Source of the DNA: Fratercula arctica
Lineage: Eukaryota > Chordata > Aves > Charadriiformes > Alcidae
Direction of reading: 5' to 3'
DNA: 64,000 nucleotides
Assembly: GCA_947846985.1 (NCBI GenBank)
Contig: CANTUZ010000001.1
Coordinates: 71,689,521 to 71,753,520, forward strand
Shown: positions 1-12,691 of the stretch, in pieces
Numbering within the stretch: the stretch's first letter is position 1
Layout: each line of letters begins with the position of its first letter
Made by a program: the position numbers and the translations under genes
Notes under the pieces: generated by a model
Told to the model about the DNA's origin: nothing
Seen by the model: the letters and a program-made list of their open reading frames with translations, nothing else
The model's database searches: none

Positions 1-317
1 TCATCTGGACTCTCTGCTTCGTAACGGAGTTCTCCTTCCTCAGGTCCATTCCCCACAGCTGTCCTGCCTTGCTGGGAGCCGTAGCCATTGTTATTGATCT
101 GCGCAGAGTACGCCAGCTTCTCTTCCAGTTTTAATAAAGTGCTATCCGTAGATGTAGATGAAAGCACACTTAAACCAAATCTGTGCATTGATTTGCTTGT
201 AGCTAGACTAGATGAACTGCTGCTGTTAGATCCAGAGGTCAAGCGACTTGGAGTGAATCTTCGTATGAAGTCTTCTATGGTTTTTACTGGAGATTTTAGT
301 TCAAATCGGTCTCTAAC
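1..317 (-). CDS. ATP10A: ATP10A coding exon 10, cut by window edge (N domain)
   Basis: An open stretch of 105 codons plus 2 nt running off the left edge. The acceptor is ttcccaag above 317. It begins [20 protein letters not shown], then a low-complexity Ser-rich linker ([14 protein letters not shown]), then [20 protein letters not shown]. It ends with LRYEAESPD, the start of the N-domain ESPDE motif. The frame is intact. The linker before ESPDE is the least conserved part relative to mammals and looks bird-specific in length and composition (inference). The remaining N-domain, hinge and TM5-TM10 exons must lie to the left of this window. Confidence 0.95.
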
Positions 318-1718
318 CTTGGGAAGTGAAAAACAAATGAATGAACAAAAAAAGAAGAAAAGCTGTACAAGAATTCTGACACTGATATTCAGTCTGAGCA
401 GCTCCAACTAAAGAGAATTTGAGAAAAAAAGTAATGGCATTTGCATGTTGAGAAAGGAAAGTAAATGGACAAAACTGACTCAAGAGCAAAAAACTTACTA
501 GGACTTCAGAATTGTGCCTCAGTGTGAAAGCACATATGTTTGTATTAAAAACATTTTTTTCTTCTTTCAGCTCCTCAAATATGACTAATGGATAGACTAT
601 CAATGTTGCACTGCCACCAGTAGTGCATACTAAAACCTGTTCCATTAGTAGGAAACATTGGCATTCTTTGTGCATATTCAGTGAAGGTAGTAAAAAAAAA
701 AAGCTAATGAAAGAGTTTTCTATTGAGAAGTGTGGTATCAGAAAAGTTTTATTAAAGTATGCCAATGTCAACAACATTCTCAATAGGAACATGTTGAAAT
801 AAATAATTTCCGCTGTCATCTCTTTCAGCATCATTCTGCTTCAGTTTTATCACTCACCTCTGTTTACTTAAATCTTTTTTTTACAGATACAGTGTTACTA
901 ATAGTAATAGCATATTCATAGTAATATATATTAAATTATTGTATAACAGCATAACATTCCTGAAACAGCAGAACCGAGCATTCTCCAAATGTTTCTCTGG
1001 CACAAAAGCATGTAATTTTGCAAACTAGTTCACTTTTTATTCCAATCTGGAACAGAAACAACTCTCAGAATTTTCTCCAGAATGGAAATTCCAGCTGCTG
1101 GCTAGCTTTAATACTACATTCCATCATATTTTTGTCTTACAGATCATTTTGGGATTGCGTTTTTGAAATTCTCATTCATCAATGCCACTGGTTTAAGCCA
1201 ATTTAAGCAGTAATGATCATTATTTCTCATAATGTGCTTAAGATGCAACCTTTACATAATTTGAAAGTTTAAAGCCACGTTTTTCAAGTATATTCTCTTT
1301 TTAAACTTTTAAAAAATGTCTCCATCTTTTCTTAATTTAATCCATATGTACAAAATATTCACAGACAGCTTATATTCTTTTCTGGGAAGTCTTGCACATT
1401 TACAAATTGGTTTCCACACATACTTACATACATACTTTCCTTTATTAAGTGAATAAATTACAGTATAAGAAACTGGGGAAGCTTCAGAAATATCCTGAAA
1501 CTGTAGATGAAAGCATATCTTACCTTGAAGGTAAGCTGACATACTCCATTTAACTAATGCTTAACTAAACCTGCTCATTTACACAGCGGTTCTAAGAGTT
1601 GTCTCACAACTAGCTCTAGTCGTTTCTTGCTAGAACAGGAGGTTTTCATTTCCTCAATTTACAATTCGCATTAATGCAAAAGAGCCTTAAACTCTCTTTT
1701 GCTGCTTCTTTAACCTAC
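318..1718 (-). other. ATP10A: ATP10A intron 9
   Basis: A 1.4-kb A+T-rich intron between exons 9 and 10 with canonical gt...ag ends. I see no repeat family. A 173-codon open frame on the minus strand (313-834) runs into the exon in a different frame and has no family resemblance, so it is treated as chance. Confidence 0.85.
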
Positions 1719-1913
1719 CTTCTGTCGGGGCTGATTTGGTGCAGTAACCACAACTGTATTGCATATAGTCAAAGCAATGAAGAAGTCAAAAATGTCACAT
1801 AGTTCTGGACTCAGATGGGATAATGGCTGTTCGTGGCTCCTTGTGACCTCCAGGTGCTTTGCACATTCATTCACCTTTTCTAACAAGCGTGGGTCAGGTG
1901 TGATGTCTTTCTC
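1719..1913 (-). CDS. ATP10A: ATP10A coding exon 9 (N domain)
   Basis: A 195-nt, phase-0 exon of 65 codons, with acceptor gttactag above 1913 and donor CAGAAG|gtaggt below 1719. It starts [20 protein letters not shown] and ends [20 protein letters not shown] followed by QPRQK. The [12 protein letters not shown] segment is the conserved first helix of the nucleotide-binding domain of P4-ATPases. Both flanking junctions are in phase with ATP10A (SSPM|EKD and RQK|VRD). It had to be found by motif, because an in-frame start is absent. Confidence 0.96.
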
Positions 1914-3449
1914 CTAGTAACAAACATCAGTGATTAATAACTGTGATTCTGCAAATTTCCAAAGCAGCAACACGCAATCAAAGCATCCAAAGCAGGGTCA
2001 ATGTCAAGAGTTTTATGGTGGCCTTACAGCACAGAGTGGAGGTAGAGAGGTCTGTAAGACACCCATTCTAGGCAATAAACAGCTAACAATGAGCCTTCTG
2101 ATAGAAATGGAAATGAGAGTAACCATGTTGTCAACTTTTTCACTACAGATAATTATAGCGGCAATATTCATCTGGGGGTAGTGGATAGGAATAAAGTTAC
2201 ATACTAATATTCCTCCCTCTCTCATCTCTAATTCAAGATATTTATTATCTAATACTAAAGGGTGGTACGCTACAGAGACCAAAAGAGTGGAAAAATTAGA
2301 CCGCCATGCCATTCAAAGCTCTGTCTTACATCAGCACAATAAAATGAAACCATCTTGGATTGTTTGTTAGAGAACAACAACCATCCACACATTTGAGAGT
2401 AATTCATGTTTTTTTACATTGAAACACAGAGCAGTTTACACCTTATTTAATCAGCACTTTCCACGTCTTTAATCCATTACTTTAATACATTACTCAGAGC
2501 AAACCTTGGTATTTCTTAAGATAGCAACATGCAGGGATACAAAAGATTAAAAGATAAACTGACCTAAGGCTCTTTATTTAGTAGAACTTTATCTGCTGAT
2601 GCTCAGCAGCTGATGAATCTCAGCAATCACAGAACCCCTTGTGTAAAAAGTGCAACTTTGAATTGTACCAAAAGAGTTCACTCTTGACTGAAATCAAGAA
2701 GTTCCATCAGTGTAAACAGCATCTTTCTGTGTCTACATTTGTAATTTGTTTTGAGACTGAATTTGTGTCAACAGTGCAACAATGCAAAACCCTTAGATAG
2801 ATAAGACCTGGCTTCTCTACTGTTGTATAACCATTCAGTTTATGTAAAACTTCCATGGAATTACAAGGGCACAAAATAAATTAACCAAAGCAAAGTTGTA
2901 AGTACATAAATTCACCAACATTTTGAAATGTAATTTTTTTTCTTTTTTTTTTAAAATAAAACACATGCAGTCCACCGATAACCTTGAGTCACACTAAAAA
3001 TTATGCTATGGTGTATATCAACAGTGTCTAAGAATTGGAATACACGGTGGCCAGCCCAGCATTTGTTAATTTTAAAATCCTTTGACAAAAGAGAAAAGGA
3101 GAGGCTTACACAGAGCAATTAGAATCCCTGACCTCAAACCATACGCTACTCTCAGCTTCTGAAGATAGAGGGAAGGAATACATTTTCTTTTCAAAATAAA
3201 GGTATAACTAAAACAAAGGTTTCAGATTGTCTTTACCTTCAGCTTGTTCCCACAGAGAAGGTATTTAGATAAGATCTATGCCTACACTTGATTGCTTTTG
3301 TACAAACGGCTGTCACTACAGAAGAAAAAATGCCAGCATGAAGTCTATAAGAGGTACGCAATGTGCTAAGATTTCTTTACCTTTCCCTTTTCAGGACATT
3401 GTTCTATTAAAAGACACAGGACACTATGCATTTGGTTCTCCTGACTTAC
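1914..3449 (-). other. ATP10A: ATP10A intron 8
   Basis: A 1.5-kb intron between exons 8 and 9, A+T-rich, with short T/A runs near 2935-2960. Nothing else recognisable. Confidence 0.85.
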
Positions 3450-3667
3450 CATTGGGCTACTGAACGCAGTGTGCTTCGAGAGTATGCTTGCTCTTTTTGC
3501 TTCAGCTCTGCTACCCGTGCGCCGGTGGGTTTTGGTGCTCTGGCTTCTGTGGATTACTTTGATGCTCTGATGGCTGCAGATACTGTCACGTTGGGACAGA
3601 GTTCCTCCTTTTGGGGCTGCCTCGTCTTCCTCAGAATCAGGTTCTTGGTACATGGCTAAGCGTTTGG
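3450..3667 (-). CDS. ATP10A: ATP10A coding exon 8 (basic, Ser-rich N-domain insert)
   Basis: A 218-nt exon with acceptor cctgatag above 3667 and donor CCAATG|gtaagt below 3450. It encodes [20 protein letters not shown] followed by a Ser/Arg-rich stretch with [29 protein letters not shown] and [10 protein letters not shown]. This acidic-then-basic linker between the phosphorylation loop and the N-domain core is characteristic of ATP10A, and it is the segment that best separates it from its paralogues. The many Ser/Thr residues in basic context could be phosphorylation sites (inference). It lies downstream of the 10-kb intron 7. Confidence 0.96.
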
Positions 3668-4934
3668 CTATCAGGAAAAATACAGAGCAAGAAATGTTGC
3701 GTATGTTAAACGTGGCTGAGAAAGAGGGAGAGGGACACGGTGACTTTGTTCGAGTGATCTGGTTTTAATATTATACTGTGCTTTCATGGTGAGAATTAAT
3801 GACTCCATTATCAGGGGATAACAAAGTCTAGTCTTACCTGAATGGTAGTACTTAACAGAGGATGCAGATAACATAATTGGAAATGTAATGCAATGCACTG
3901 TTTCCCTCATCATCACACTCTCTCTGAAAGGCAGTCAGACTCTGCAGTAACTCACTGCCTTCCTGAAGACTATTTCACAGCTCAGCCTGATTAAATCAAA
4001 CAAATAATCTGGTCTTCACTTGCAGTCTGAGAAGGAAATAAACAATCCAGAAAAATTTCTTGTCCTTTCCAGCAGAATATGGAAATTTCACAGGAAGTGG
4101 TTTCCAGCAAAGATGTCGCATCTCCCAGTACCAATTATCTGACATCTGAATTGCCCTCAGAACAACACACCTACAGAGCACTGCTGCCCTGATTTTATAA
4201 ACGGAGATGAGGTACAGACAGCATAGAAGCCTCACTCAAGGTCAGGGTCATCTGCTGCAGAGCAGGGACATGACCCTAGATTCTTGACTCCTAGCCTAGT
4301 GCTAAAACCACCCTGGAGTCCGTCCCTTCCCTTCTGAACAGCAGGATAGGCAGGACAATGCAGCATGCAGTATCAAAATCAGGGTACCCTCACCTGCTGC
4401 AACACTTGTTTCTATCACAATTTGCTGCAGTGAGCAATACTTAGCGTACACAGAATGAGTTTCTCCAAATGACACATTTTAGATGAATACTTCCTCAGTC
4501 AAGACTCCAACTACAACAATTAATGTTAGAAACCAATCCTGGCAGTTTGATTTACATAAGTTAAAAAGAAAACAGAAAGAAGAGGTGTGAAACAGCCGTG
4601 GAATCCAGCCCCTGTAATGACAGACTCCGTTTAGCTCTAACTGATGTATAACATATTTTTCCATTCCTAAAGACCATGGGCATTTAATAATCTGAGTTAT
4701 TCATTAGGCAGGCACATGCCACTTTAGCAGGTATCTATTTCTCCTTCATTAGGTATTCATTGAAAGGCTTTTCATTATACTCTCAAAATAACCCACGCTA
4801 TTCAGATATACACTACAAGTTACATATTTGTGGCTCAGCTTTGTTTTGGTTCTCTGCTGTAACAAATTAGATTTTCCTCATGTTAAATGATAAATCACTA
4901 TCATGTAAGTTAATTATTCAGGCATTTAACGAAG

Positions 4935-4949
4935 AAAAAAAAAAAAAAA
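4935..4949. repeat. Poly-A run
   Basis: Fifteen consecutive A in intron 7 without an adjoining recognisable retrocopy. Confidence 0.9.
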
Positions 4950-6262
4950 GATTTTTCTTCCAAAATACTTCCTGAGAAAAATGTTGTATTACATAGTGCA
5001 CTTGGCATGGGATCACTTTTAACGCAGCTAGCTTTATGATCAAAGAAAAACCCATCCTTGCCATCTGCTGCAATTTTCAAACGTGTTTTAGCTGTCGGCA
5101 AGCAGTTGGAGGAGTGGAAATCAGACCACACGCAGTACCTGGTGATAGCTCTATCAGTGCAACATCATGCATCAGAGGTGTTTTCAACTCCATTTGGAAC
5201 ATGTATAGGCTGTGCCTGAAATGTGGGAGCTGGGAGAGCTTCCCAGTCCTGGCTGTGAATGCACCCCTGGTCGTTGCTCTAACTGCACGCCCAGGTACGC
5301 AACGTCCTGCCCTGCACTCTGGCTCCTGCTGGAAGAAGATTCAGGCCATGGGGGTAGAAAGCACCATAGAGCATTTTGAGACATGGAGAATAAACTGCAG
5401 GACACACTGCAGGTCACTTCTGCCCCATAGCTCAAACACAGCCCTGCAGCCCAGGCCCTGAGGCTGATGTAGACTAACTGTGGATGACTGAGGAGTTTCC
5501 TTCATTAGCATTATTTGGTGTGATTCATGCTGCTCTGTGTTATGTGGTGGGAAAGAGGTTGAGCAACGTCCAACCTCACGTTCAGCGCTGTGAGGGCAGT
5601 CGCTCATTGAGCCACACCGCTGCAAAGAGAAGAGCACAGCACTGTTGCCTTCTCCTTTCAGAGCCTACCTTGTCCCATGATTTATGTGGCAGAACCTAGA
5701 AGACAGCTCAAAAAAGTAGGGAGGTCACTGATCTCCTTGGCCCTTCTGTTGCATGGTAATGAACTGCAAGGAAATAAAGTTAAATTCACCTTCAAAGGCT
5801 GCTGCCTGCAACTTGTTGGACGTGCTTTGGGGCAGCATAGTTCTAACCTGGCCCATCATTCTTGCTCACTAATTCCCACTTTCTTCTGCTCTGCCAGCCC
5901 CTATGCATTTTCCCATCATAGGGATTCACATTCCCCTGGGATTCACATCCCAGAAGTGCTGATCCTTATACTGTGAATTTAATTCAACTGATCACAGGTT
6001 TGCCTGTATCAGAAGGAGCATACACTGAAGGCCCAAATTCATCTGCAGTGTGTCATAAGCACTAATCCAGGCCCTCAATCAAGATGTGAGTCAGGCTGCT
6101 CACTGCTCCCCCCCAGCATCCCAGCTTCCTTCTAAAGCAAACCCAGGCATGGGAGGAAGGAAGGAAGGAGCCATGTGGTCATTGCGGTGTGCCTCTTTAA
6201 GAGGATGCCTCAAGTACCAGAATGGAGTGGCACACCGAAGGACTTCTGTCCTTCTCTGCAGT

Positions 6263-6350
6263 GGGGAGGTGTGATGGAGAGCACACCTGGGGAGGTATGA
6301 TGGGGTACACATCTGGAGAGGTATGATGGAATGCACACCCTGGGATGAGG
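6263..6350. repeat. 26-bp minisatellite, 3.4 copies
   Basis: Three consecutive 26-bp units (6263-6288, 6289-6314, 6315-6340) of the pattern GGGGAGGTATGATGG plus GTACACATCT, then a partial fourth (TGGGATGAGG). Units differ at a few positions. No link to a known repeat family recognised. Confidence 0.85.
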
Positions 6351-9300
6351 CCTGTGGAGGGCAGTGCCCAGCCCGACAGTGCAAGCTCTGCTTTAATTAC
6401 CTTCTGCAGGCTCCTAGTTAACATGCTGCTAACCCCAGGTTGAAAAGCCATTGCTCAAGATGACACACCAGTAAGGTTTTCTGCACTTTGCTATCGTTTA
6501 AGACTGACATAATCATAAGCAGCACTTTTTTGTGCCTCGTCTTCACTAAGGCTCTTAGCTGCAAACCCAGTCTCAAGGAGAGCTGGTGCGATGTGGACAC
6601 TCAGCCTCTCTCAGGAAAAGCATAAGAAAAATCTGGATTTGCCATAGGGATAATCTTCCTCACTGTGGATGCTGGGCATTTGAATGGCAGACTGGCAGAA
6701 CACTGCACCACTTCTTGTAACAGGTAATATTCCTTGACAGGGAAAGGACTGGCTACAATTATTCTTTTCAGCTTTGCAAAACGTGCTACCCAGTTGGTCC
6801 AACTCCCTTCCAAGCAGAGTTTTCAAAAAAAGGACATCTTTTCTTTAATAATCATACCTAAGTTAAGTTTCTGCTCTGAAAACACATACTGGAATACATG
6901 ACTCCAAAGATCCTGAACTGATTATGATTTTATTCCATGTATAAAAACTCTATGGTTAAGCAGAGAATGCATTTCATGCACAATAGACAGTTATGCTTGC
7001 ATACTGTATCTCTGTATTCTTCATTGCTCGCTCTTCTTTCCTACATTACATCTAAAACTATTTTGTTTATTCAACATAGCAAAAGCTGTTTCCTAATGCA
7101 GCCCTCAGCTTATTTATTACTATTATACCAATAATGTGGTGCTTTCTAGTCTATGTAATATTAGCTATCTCTTGCTCTCTACACAGATTTTCCTTGCAGC
7201 ACATTCATTTCATTGTTCCTGCCACTGAGAAAAAGGAGAAGGGAAAGTAGATACAAGATTAGAATCTCATTTAACCAAGTCAAATGTAATTCTTTTGATA
7301 CAAATGGTGTTATTTCAGTTTATATCAAGGTAAGCTTGATAATAAAACCGAGGCCTTATCACCTTTCAACATTTTCTCAAGTGCAGTCTTACATATTATG
7401 CAGCAAGAATTAAGAAGTTTGAAGAAATAAGAAAACCCAGTTCAATTGTTATGTTATGGCTAAGGTTCACAATGCTTCAGCTGTGCAAAGCGCGCTTCTT
7501 TGGGAACACGCTGTTCTCTCCACCCACTCAGCCCTCTCCAACTCAGAACCTTTTCCTGTGAACATTATAACCTGAAAGACGTTGTTGTGGGATGCTTTTC
7601 AGTTTCAGCACTGAAAATTGATGGCCTTGATCTTTTGTCTGCTAGAGTTTTTTTTCATTAAGGGCAGAGACACAAACAACTTTGAGAAACACAGCAATGC
7701 AATTCATGAAAGTCAAATTTCACTATCCTCTCGTTCATTTTATAATGACGGCGCAAAGAAGAAACAATAATTAATACTTATTCCATGAACACGCTTCCAT
7801 CTTTCATAAGACAACCATAAGCTATAAATAAAACTCCTGTACAATAATTCAGCTGTCAGTGTGGGGGCCCTGATTTCACCATGGAATAATTCCATTTCGC
7901 CCCAAACCATCGAATAAGGCTGTTACTGAATTATCATGAAGTAAATCTAGATGTGCAATACTCACTCACACCACCACACCACCTTATTTCCTTATTATTT
8001 TATCATGCAAGCTAATTTCACTTTGAAGAGCATTCTAGTTTCTACATAAAGAGTCAGTCAAGCAGCTAGCATGCTATAAATTTGTACAGGTGTGCTAACA
8101 TAATCTTAACTCAATTTACTTCGCAAGAACTTGCCCATAAGGACGAGTCTTGCGATTAGAGATTAGAAAACAGCAAGATTTTCCTTCCTTTCCCCTCTGG
8201 GCATCCTCGGGGGCTTACAATGAATAACCTCAAGCCCTTCATTGAGAACTCTTTACTCCACTTAGAAATAGAGATTCCTGCTTTTCTGAAGATTTCCCAC
8301 AGCAATTGTAAGCGTAGGTATATGCTTAGAAAAAAACATTACCTCTCTCTAAATACGAGTTATTCTGTCTTCTATAGGATTTAAAATGGGTCACTCCCAA
8401 TGTACTGAGTTCTACATCTGCTAGCACCGATTGTCTTCTCAGTTACCAATTAAAATTTTTTCAAAAAGCAGTAACAAATGTAAAGAGAAACTACAAATGA
8501 GCTACACAGAATGCCTGAAGCACCCAGTTCTGCTAAAGGTTTTGATCTTTCTGGGGAAGGCCTAAACGCACTATCCTGATTTCTGAAGACTGTCAAATTG
8601 CAAAGGCAGCAGATGAGAATTCCCTTTGGAAGCAACAGCCGCATCTAGGGAAAAGGTTTTATTGATTTTTATGACTTTTTAAAAAACAAATCCAATTCTC
8701 CAAAGTGGCTGGAATGTGCAGTCTATGTTCTCCCGACTACATACAAAAAGTGTAAGAAATTTCCACTAGTAAACAGCCCCCCAAACTAAGAAACATATTT
8801 TTTAATGTAAAGCACTTTCTTATCAAAAGTAGTTGCTGGACAATCTTCAACAAGAAAAAATAGAAAGCAGAAAGAAACTCCTTCTCAGATTTACTGATTG
8901 AGAAACTTTGCCAGTCAAGAAAAATTCACTGAGGTTTTCATCATCTGCCTTCACCCCCATAAACTTATTTTATTCTTATGTTGTTTAGAGTTTTTTTCAC
9001 AGTCATTAGAAGAAAGGGGGAGGAATGCAAAGAATGAAAAATTCAGATTTTTCAGATTAGTGTGGTTGCATTCATGGAGATTCAACTTGTGTTTCGTCAC
9101 AAGTTCCATACAATGGGTGGCTAAAACTAGAAAAACAGAGCTCACACCCCACAGGCAAGAGTGCGATTAATTCAGCATCTGAAAGACAACTAGGACAAAT
9201 GTTGGGCCAAGAGCATCTGGTTGTAGCTAAATCATTTAACGACTTTCAGAAGCACAGGCAGCTTTTGGGCATCTACTGTCTCTGGGACTAGCAGACACGC

Positions 9301-12300
9301 TTGGGGCATGGCCAGTTCCAGGAACTGTTAGAAGGTAGCTACTAGTCTGAAGGGCAGAGCTATGGCATGGCAGCATAATTTTACATATAGGGAAACAATT
9401 ACGTTATTTTTTGGTGCTAACATTCTTTTGGGCTAGAAGGAAGTGCTGATTGGAAGAGTAATTCTGTGATTTAATGACAGTATAGTGCCAATGGGTATTC
9501 CATAAATGCCCAGGACGTTTATGAATGGGACAATCATTCTTTCGCTTGGAATGGTCCATGACATACTCTGTTCCTGAATTAACACTCTGCAAATCAATAA
9601 CCTTTGAAGGAGACAATAGAACAGATTTAAGAACGCAGGTCACACAGACGTGAGGTGGGAATTCTCTTCACCTGTATTTAGAATTCTAAACCGCAGAGAA
9701 ACAGGCATGTATTAGGCAACAAACCTAGATGTCTAAAACAGGTCTTATGAGTAAGATCCTACAAACGCTAAGTTTTCTCCATTAACTGTAAAGTCACTAG
9801 AGGACTACCTTCCATACAAATATCTAAAATTAGGTAACAAGAATCCCATCCCTATCAACGTAGTCTCCACAGGGCCCAAATGGGCACTGCAAACTCCTGT
9901 AGTTTGATCCTGATCAGTGCATAATCCATCACCAAAATATTACAGGTGACCTCAACAATGATGAAGATTTGATAGAGTTGGATGGAACTGTTGCTAAGTA
10001 CACTCACACCTTCCCTCACAGCTTCCACAAGCGTTCCTGCATTCTTTTTTGGTGCTAAGCTCTCGCATAGCAGCACCCATGAGTAATACTTTGTACTACC
10101 TCCAGTTGGCTAAGAGACTGTCCCACGCTGATGCAAGTTATTGGCCTCTATTATTCATGTTTTTGTCACCTCTTGTCTAGAGTAAAACAATGCAATACTC
10201 CCGGGTGTAGCGCCATCAGCCTCATAAGAAATTCAGTGCCAACGCAGAATTCTGCAGGAAAATGTTTCCTCCAGCAAATTCATGAAAACTTCCCCTTCTT
10301 CCCTATACTACCTAAGAACAGTATTAAGTGTTGTTCAGGGTTTCAATTTCTATTTTAGAAGCATTTGATTGCTTCAACCCTGCATAAGGTCCACACAAGC
10401 TTCTGTGATGAAAACCATGATTAACATGTCCACGTCTGATGAAAACCAGAACTCTCCCCTGTAAGCATAAAGCTCACCTTTCACATGGGGAATTTACATG
10501 GCTTTGTGGAACAAATTTCCAAAGAAAATAAGGATGCTCCCACCACTCAAGAAAAAAGACATGCCACCTCAAATAGGCCAAACCTAACACAACATAGCGT
10601 ATGCCTTTTAAGTAGCTCCCAAGCCCAAACAAATTGTGCACTGCACATATAGGGAGAGCAAGAAGGGGAAAGACCAAGTTACACATAAGGAAAGTCACAC
10701 ACATGGCTTAATGCACTAGTGGAAGGAACTCAGATACGATGATGACAAATGCAGCATAATAAACCCTGCAGAACAGAAAAGAATGGGATAACTGCTCATA
10801 ACTGTGAAAAAAATCTAGGGAGAAAAGCTTGTAATGCAGCATAGAGAAAATTTGTGAAAGCTATGCACAATCGCGCGCGTAGACGCAGCAGTCCTACATT
10901 ATGCAGAAGAAATGCTTTAACAGAAAATTAAAGTTCCAAGGTGAGGAAATTTCAGATCTAAATCTGCCACTGTAGGCATAACTCCCCACCCCCCCGCCCT
11001 GCCCTGTGTGTGTGCGTGGCTGAGCCCCAGAATACAGGGCTTCTAGATGACTTCAGAGGAAAATTTGCCAGAACTTTGTAGTATGGGAAAAAAAAAGTGT
11101 GTTACATCTTAGCCTTGTTCTTGGATATGGCTGAACGGAGCTGTTCTGACTGAAATTTGTCCCCCAGAATTCATGCCTGAGGCAAACATCTGGCACGGAA
11201 AACTTGAACTGAATAGTTAAAGTTTTGTAAAGCTATCCATAACTGAAAACAGGATCTTACCATGAGAAGGGTCAAGCAACTGGAATAATGGGCACTGCTA
11301 CCCAGCCACAGCAGAATAACAAACTAAGGCCAAAGAGCTCAGAACAACGATATTTCCATCCTGAGCTATTTGCTTTTACTGTAGAAAATGACCTGTTAAC
11401 TTCAGTTTTTGAATCTTGACCCGTGTACAACAATTTTAAATTCATTTCTTCATCTAAAGTGCCACTCAGAATTTGATTCCAAGTAACAAACTACTATGCT
11501 TGAAAAATGACTCAAATAAGTGAAGAAAGACACGTATCATATCATATTTGAAACAGATAAGAAAAAGCAGAAACATTTTACTTGATGTTCTTGCATATAT
11601 GGCAGCCTCAGATCACTTGCCAAGTGAAAGATTTCAGAATTTTCTAACTAATGAAGTCTTCAGCAAAACTTGAGGAGCAGAGCAGGATGGCATCAGTTAT
11701 AAGATATGCCCCAAAACCTCAGAGGGGAATTCAGATACTCTGGTATAAGACATAGAAAAGCGTCTGACAAATCATTTGCACGTAATGAAATGCTGTTGAT
11801 GCACTCCCTAAAACCAGAAAGAGGTGTGATAGACATTTTACCATATCTAAACAAGAAGGTTTCAGCAATAGAAAAGATAAGAGGTGGTTAGAAAATCAGA
11901 CTGGATAATAGAGCTGACAAAAGACTTGAATGAAGAATAGTTTTTATTGTGTTATTAATCCTGATGATAGGGAACCAAATCAATAGAAATCATTACCCTT
12001 TATATAGAGAATGACAAAGAAAGACCTATATTGTGTTGAGAAGAAAGAAAAAGAATAAAATACCATGTATAAAATATTGTATATAAACTCTGTGTTAATT
12101 TAAAATTTATATTTGTCAGAAATTTTATACTGACTGGAGTTACAAGAAAGCCCAAACATAGCCGTAAGTGCAAAGAATGACTGAAAAAATAATCAGTACA
12201 TTTTAAGTATTTATTTGACACTTCTGTTAGTAGTGAAATTCACTCTGCTTTCATTAACCTTTATATAATCTGAAATCATAACAGGAAAGCATGCGCAAAC

Positions 12301-12380
12301 TTAGATTTCTCTTAAATACATTACATTCAAAGAAAAAGATCTGAAACTCAATAGTCAAATTCAGGAGCCTTAGTTCAGCC

Positions 12381-12413
12381 TACATATTTGCTGATGATAC
12401 CAAGCTCATAAAA
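12381..12413 (+). mobile_element. Possible LINE RT remnant with FADDTKL motif
   Basis: Eleven codons read [18 protein letters not shown] is the CR1 reverse-transcriptase catalytic box and is identical in protein to the box at 29910 in this window, while the four DNA differences fall at third codon positions. The flanking TTGGCAGCACCATAATCATT (12437 on) loosely resembles the following CR1 GGCAGTGTTGATCTG, but the rest is not alignable by eye. A stop follows at 12429. It could be an old LINE fragment or coincidence. Confidence 0.35.
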
Positions 12414-12647
12414 ATACCCTTTCTGCACTAATTTAGTTGGCAGCACCATAATCATTCCTGGAAGGAACGAAGTACACTCTGAAATTAGTACAAATAAGCA
12501 AATGATAAATGGCCAAGAAGAAGAAAAAAAGCATGAATCATCAGAGTGTCACAAGCAGAATCAGGAGTCCAGAAACATACTCTTCATTCTTATTCTTCTG
12601 TCTCTCTTACCTACAGTACAGAGGTAGGAATTCACCGCTTCTCCCTG

Positions 12648-12691
12648 TTTAAGTTCTTCTTTCTGTAACATTTAAGTTCTTTCTGTAACAC
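12648..12691. repeat. Imperfect ~20-bp tandem duplication
   Basis: TTTAAGTTCTTCTTTCTG... is followed directly by TTTAAGTTCTTTCTGTAACA; the copies differ by a 3-bp indel. Confidence 0.75.

Noticed and set aside
313..834. 173-codon minus-strand open frame
   Set aside because: It crosses the exon 10 acceptor in a different frame from ATP10A, is full of Phe/Leu runs typical of A/T-rich chance frames, and has no family resemblance.
5036..5461. 141-codon plus-strand frame in intron 7
   Set aside because: Cys/Ser-rich with no recognised domain or splice context; overlaps open frames on the other strand, as expected in G+C-richer DNA with few stops.
6601..6830. Possible transposon 3' end on the minus strand
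   Set aside because: The overlapping open frames looked promising, but no CR1 3' repeat or other family signature could be matched.
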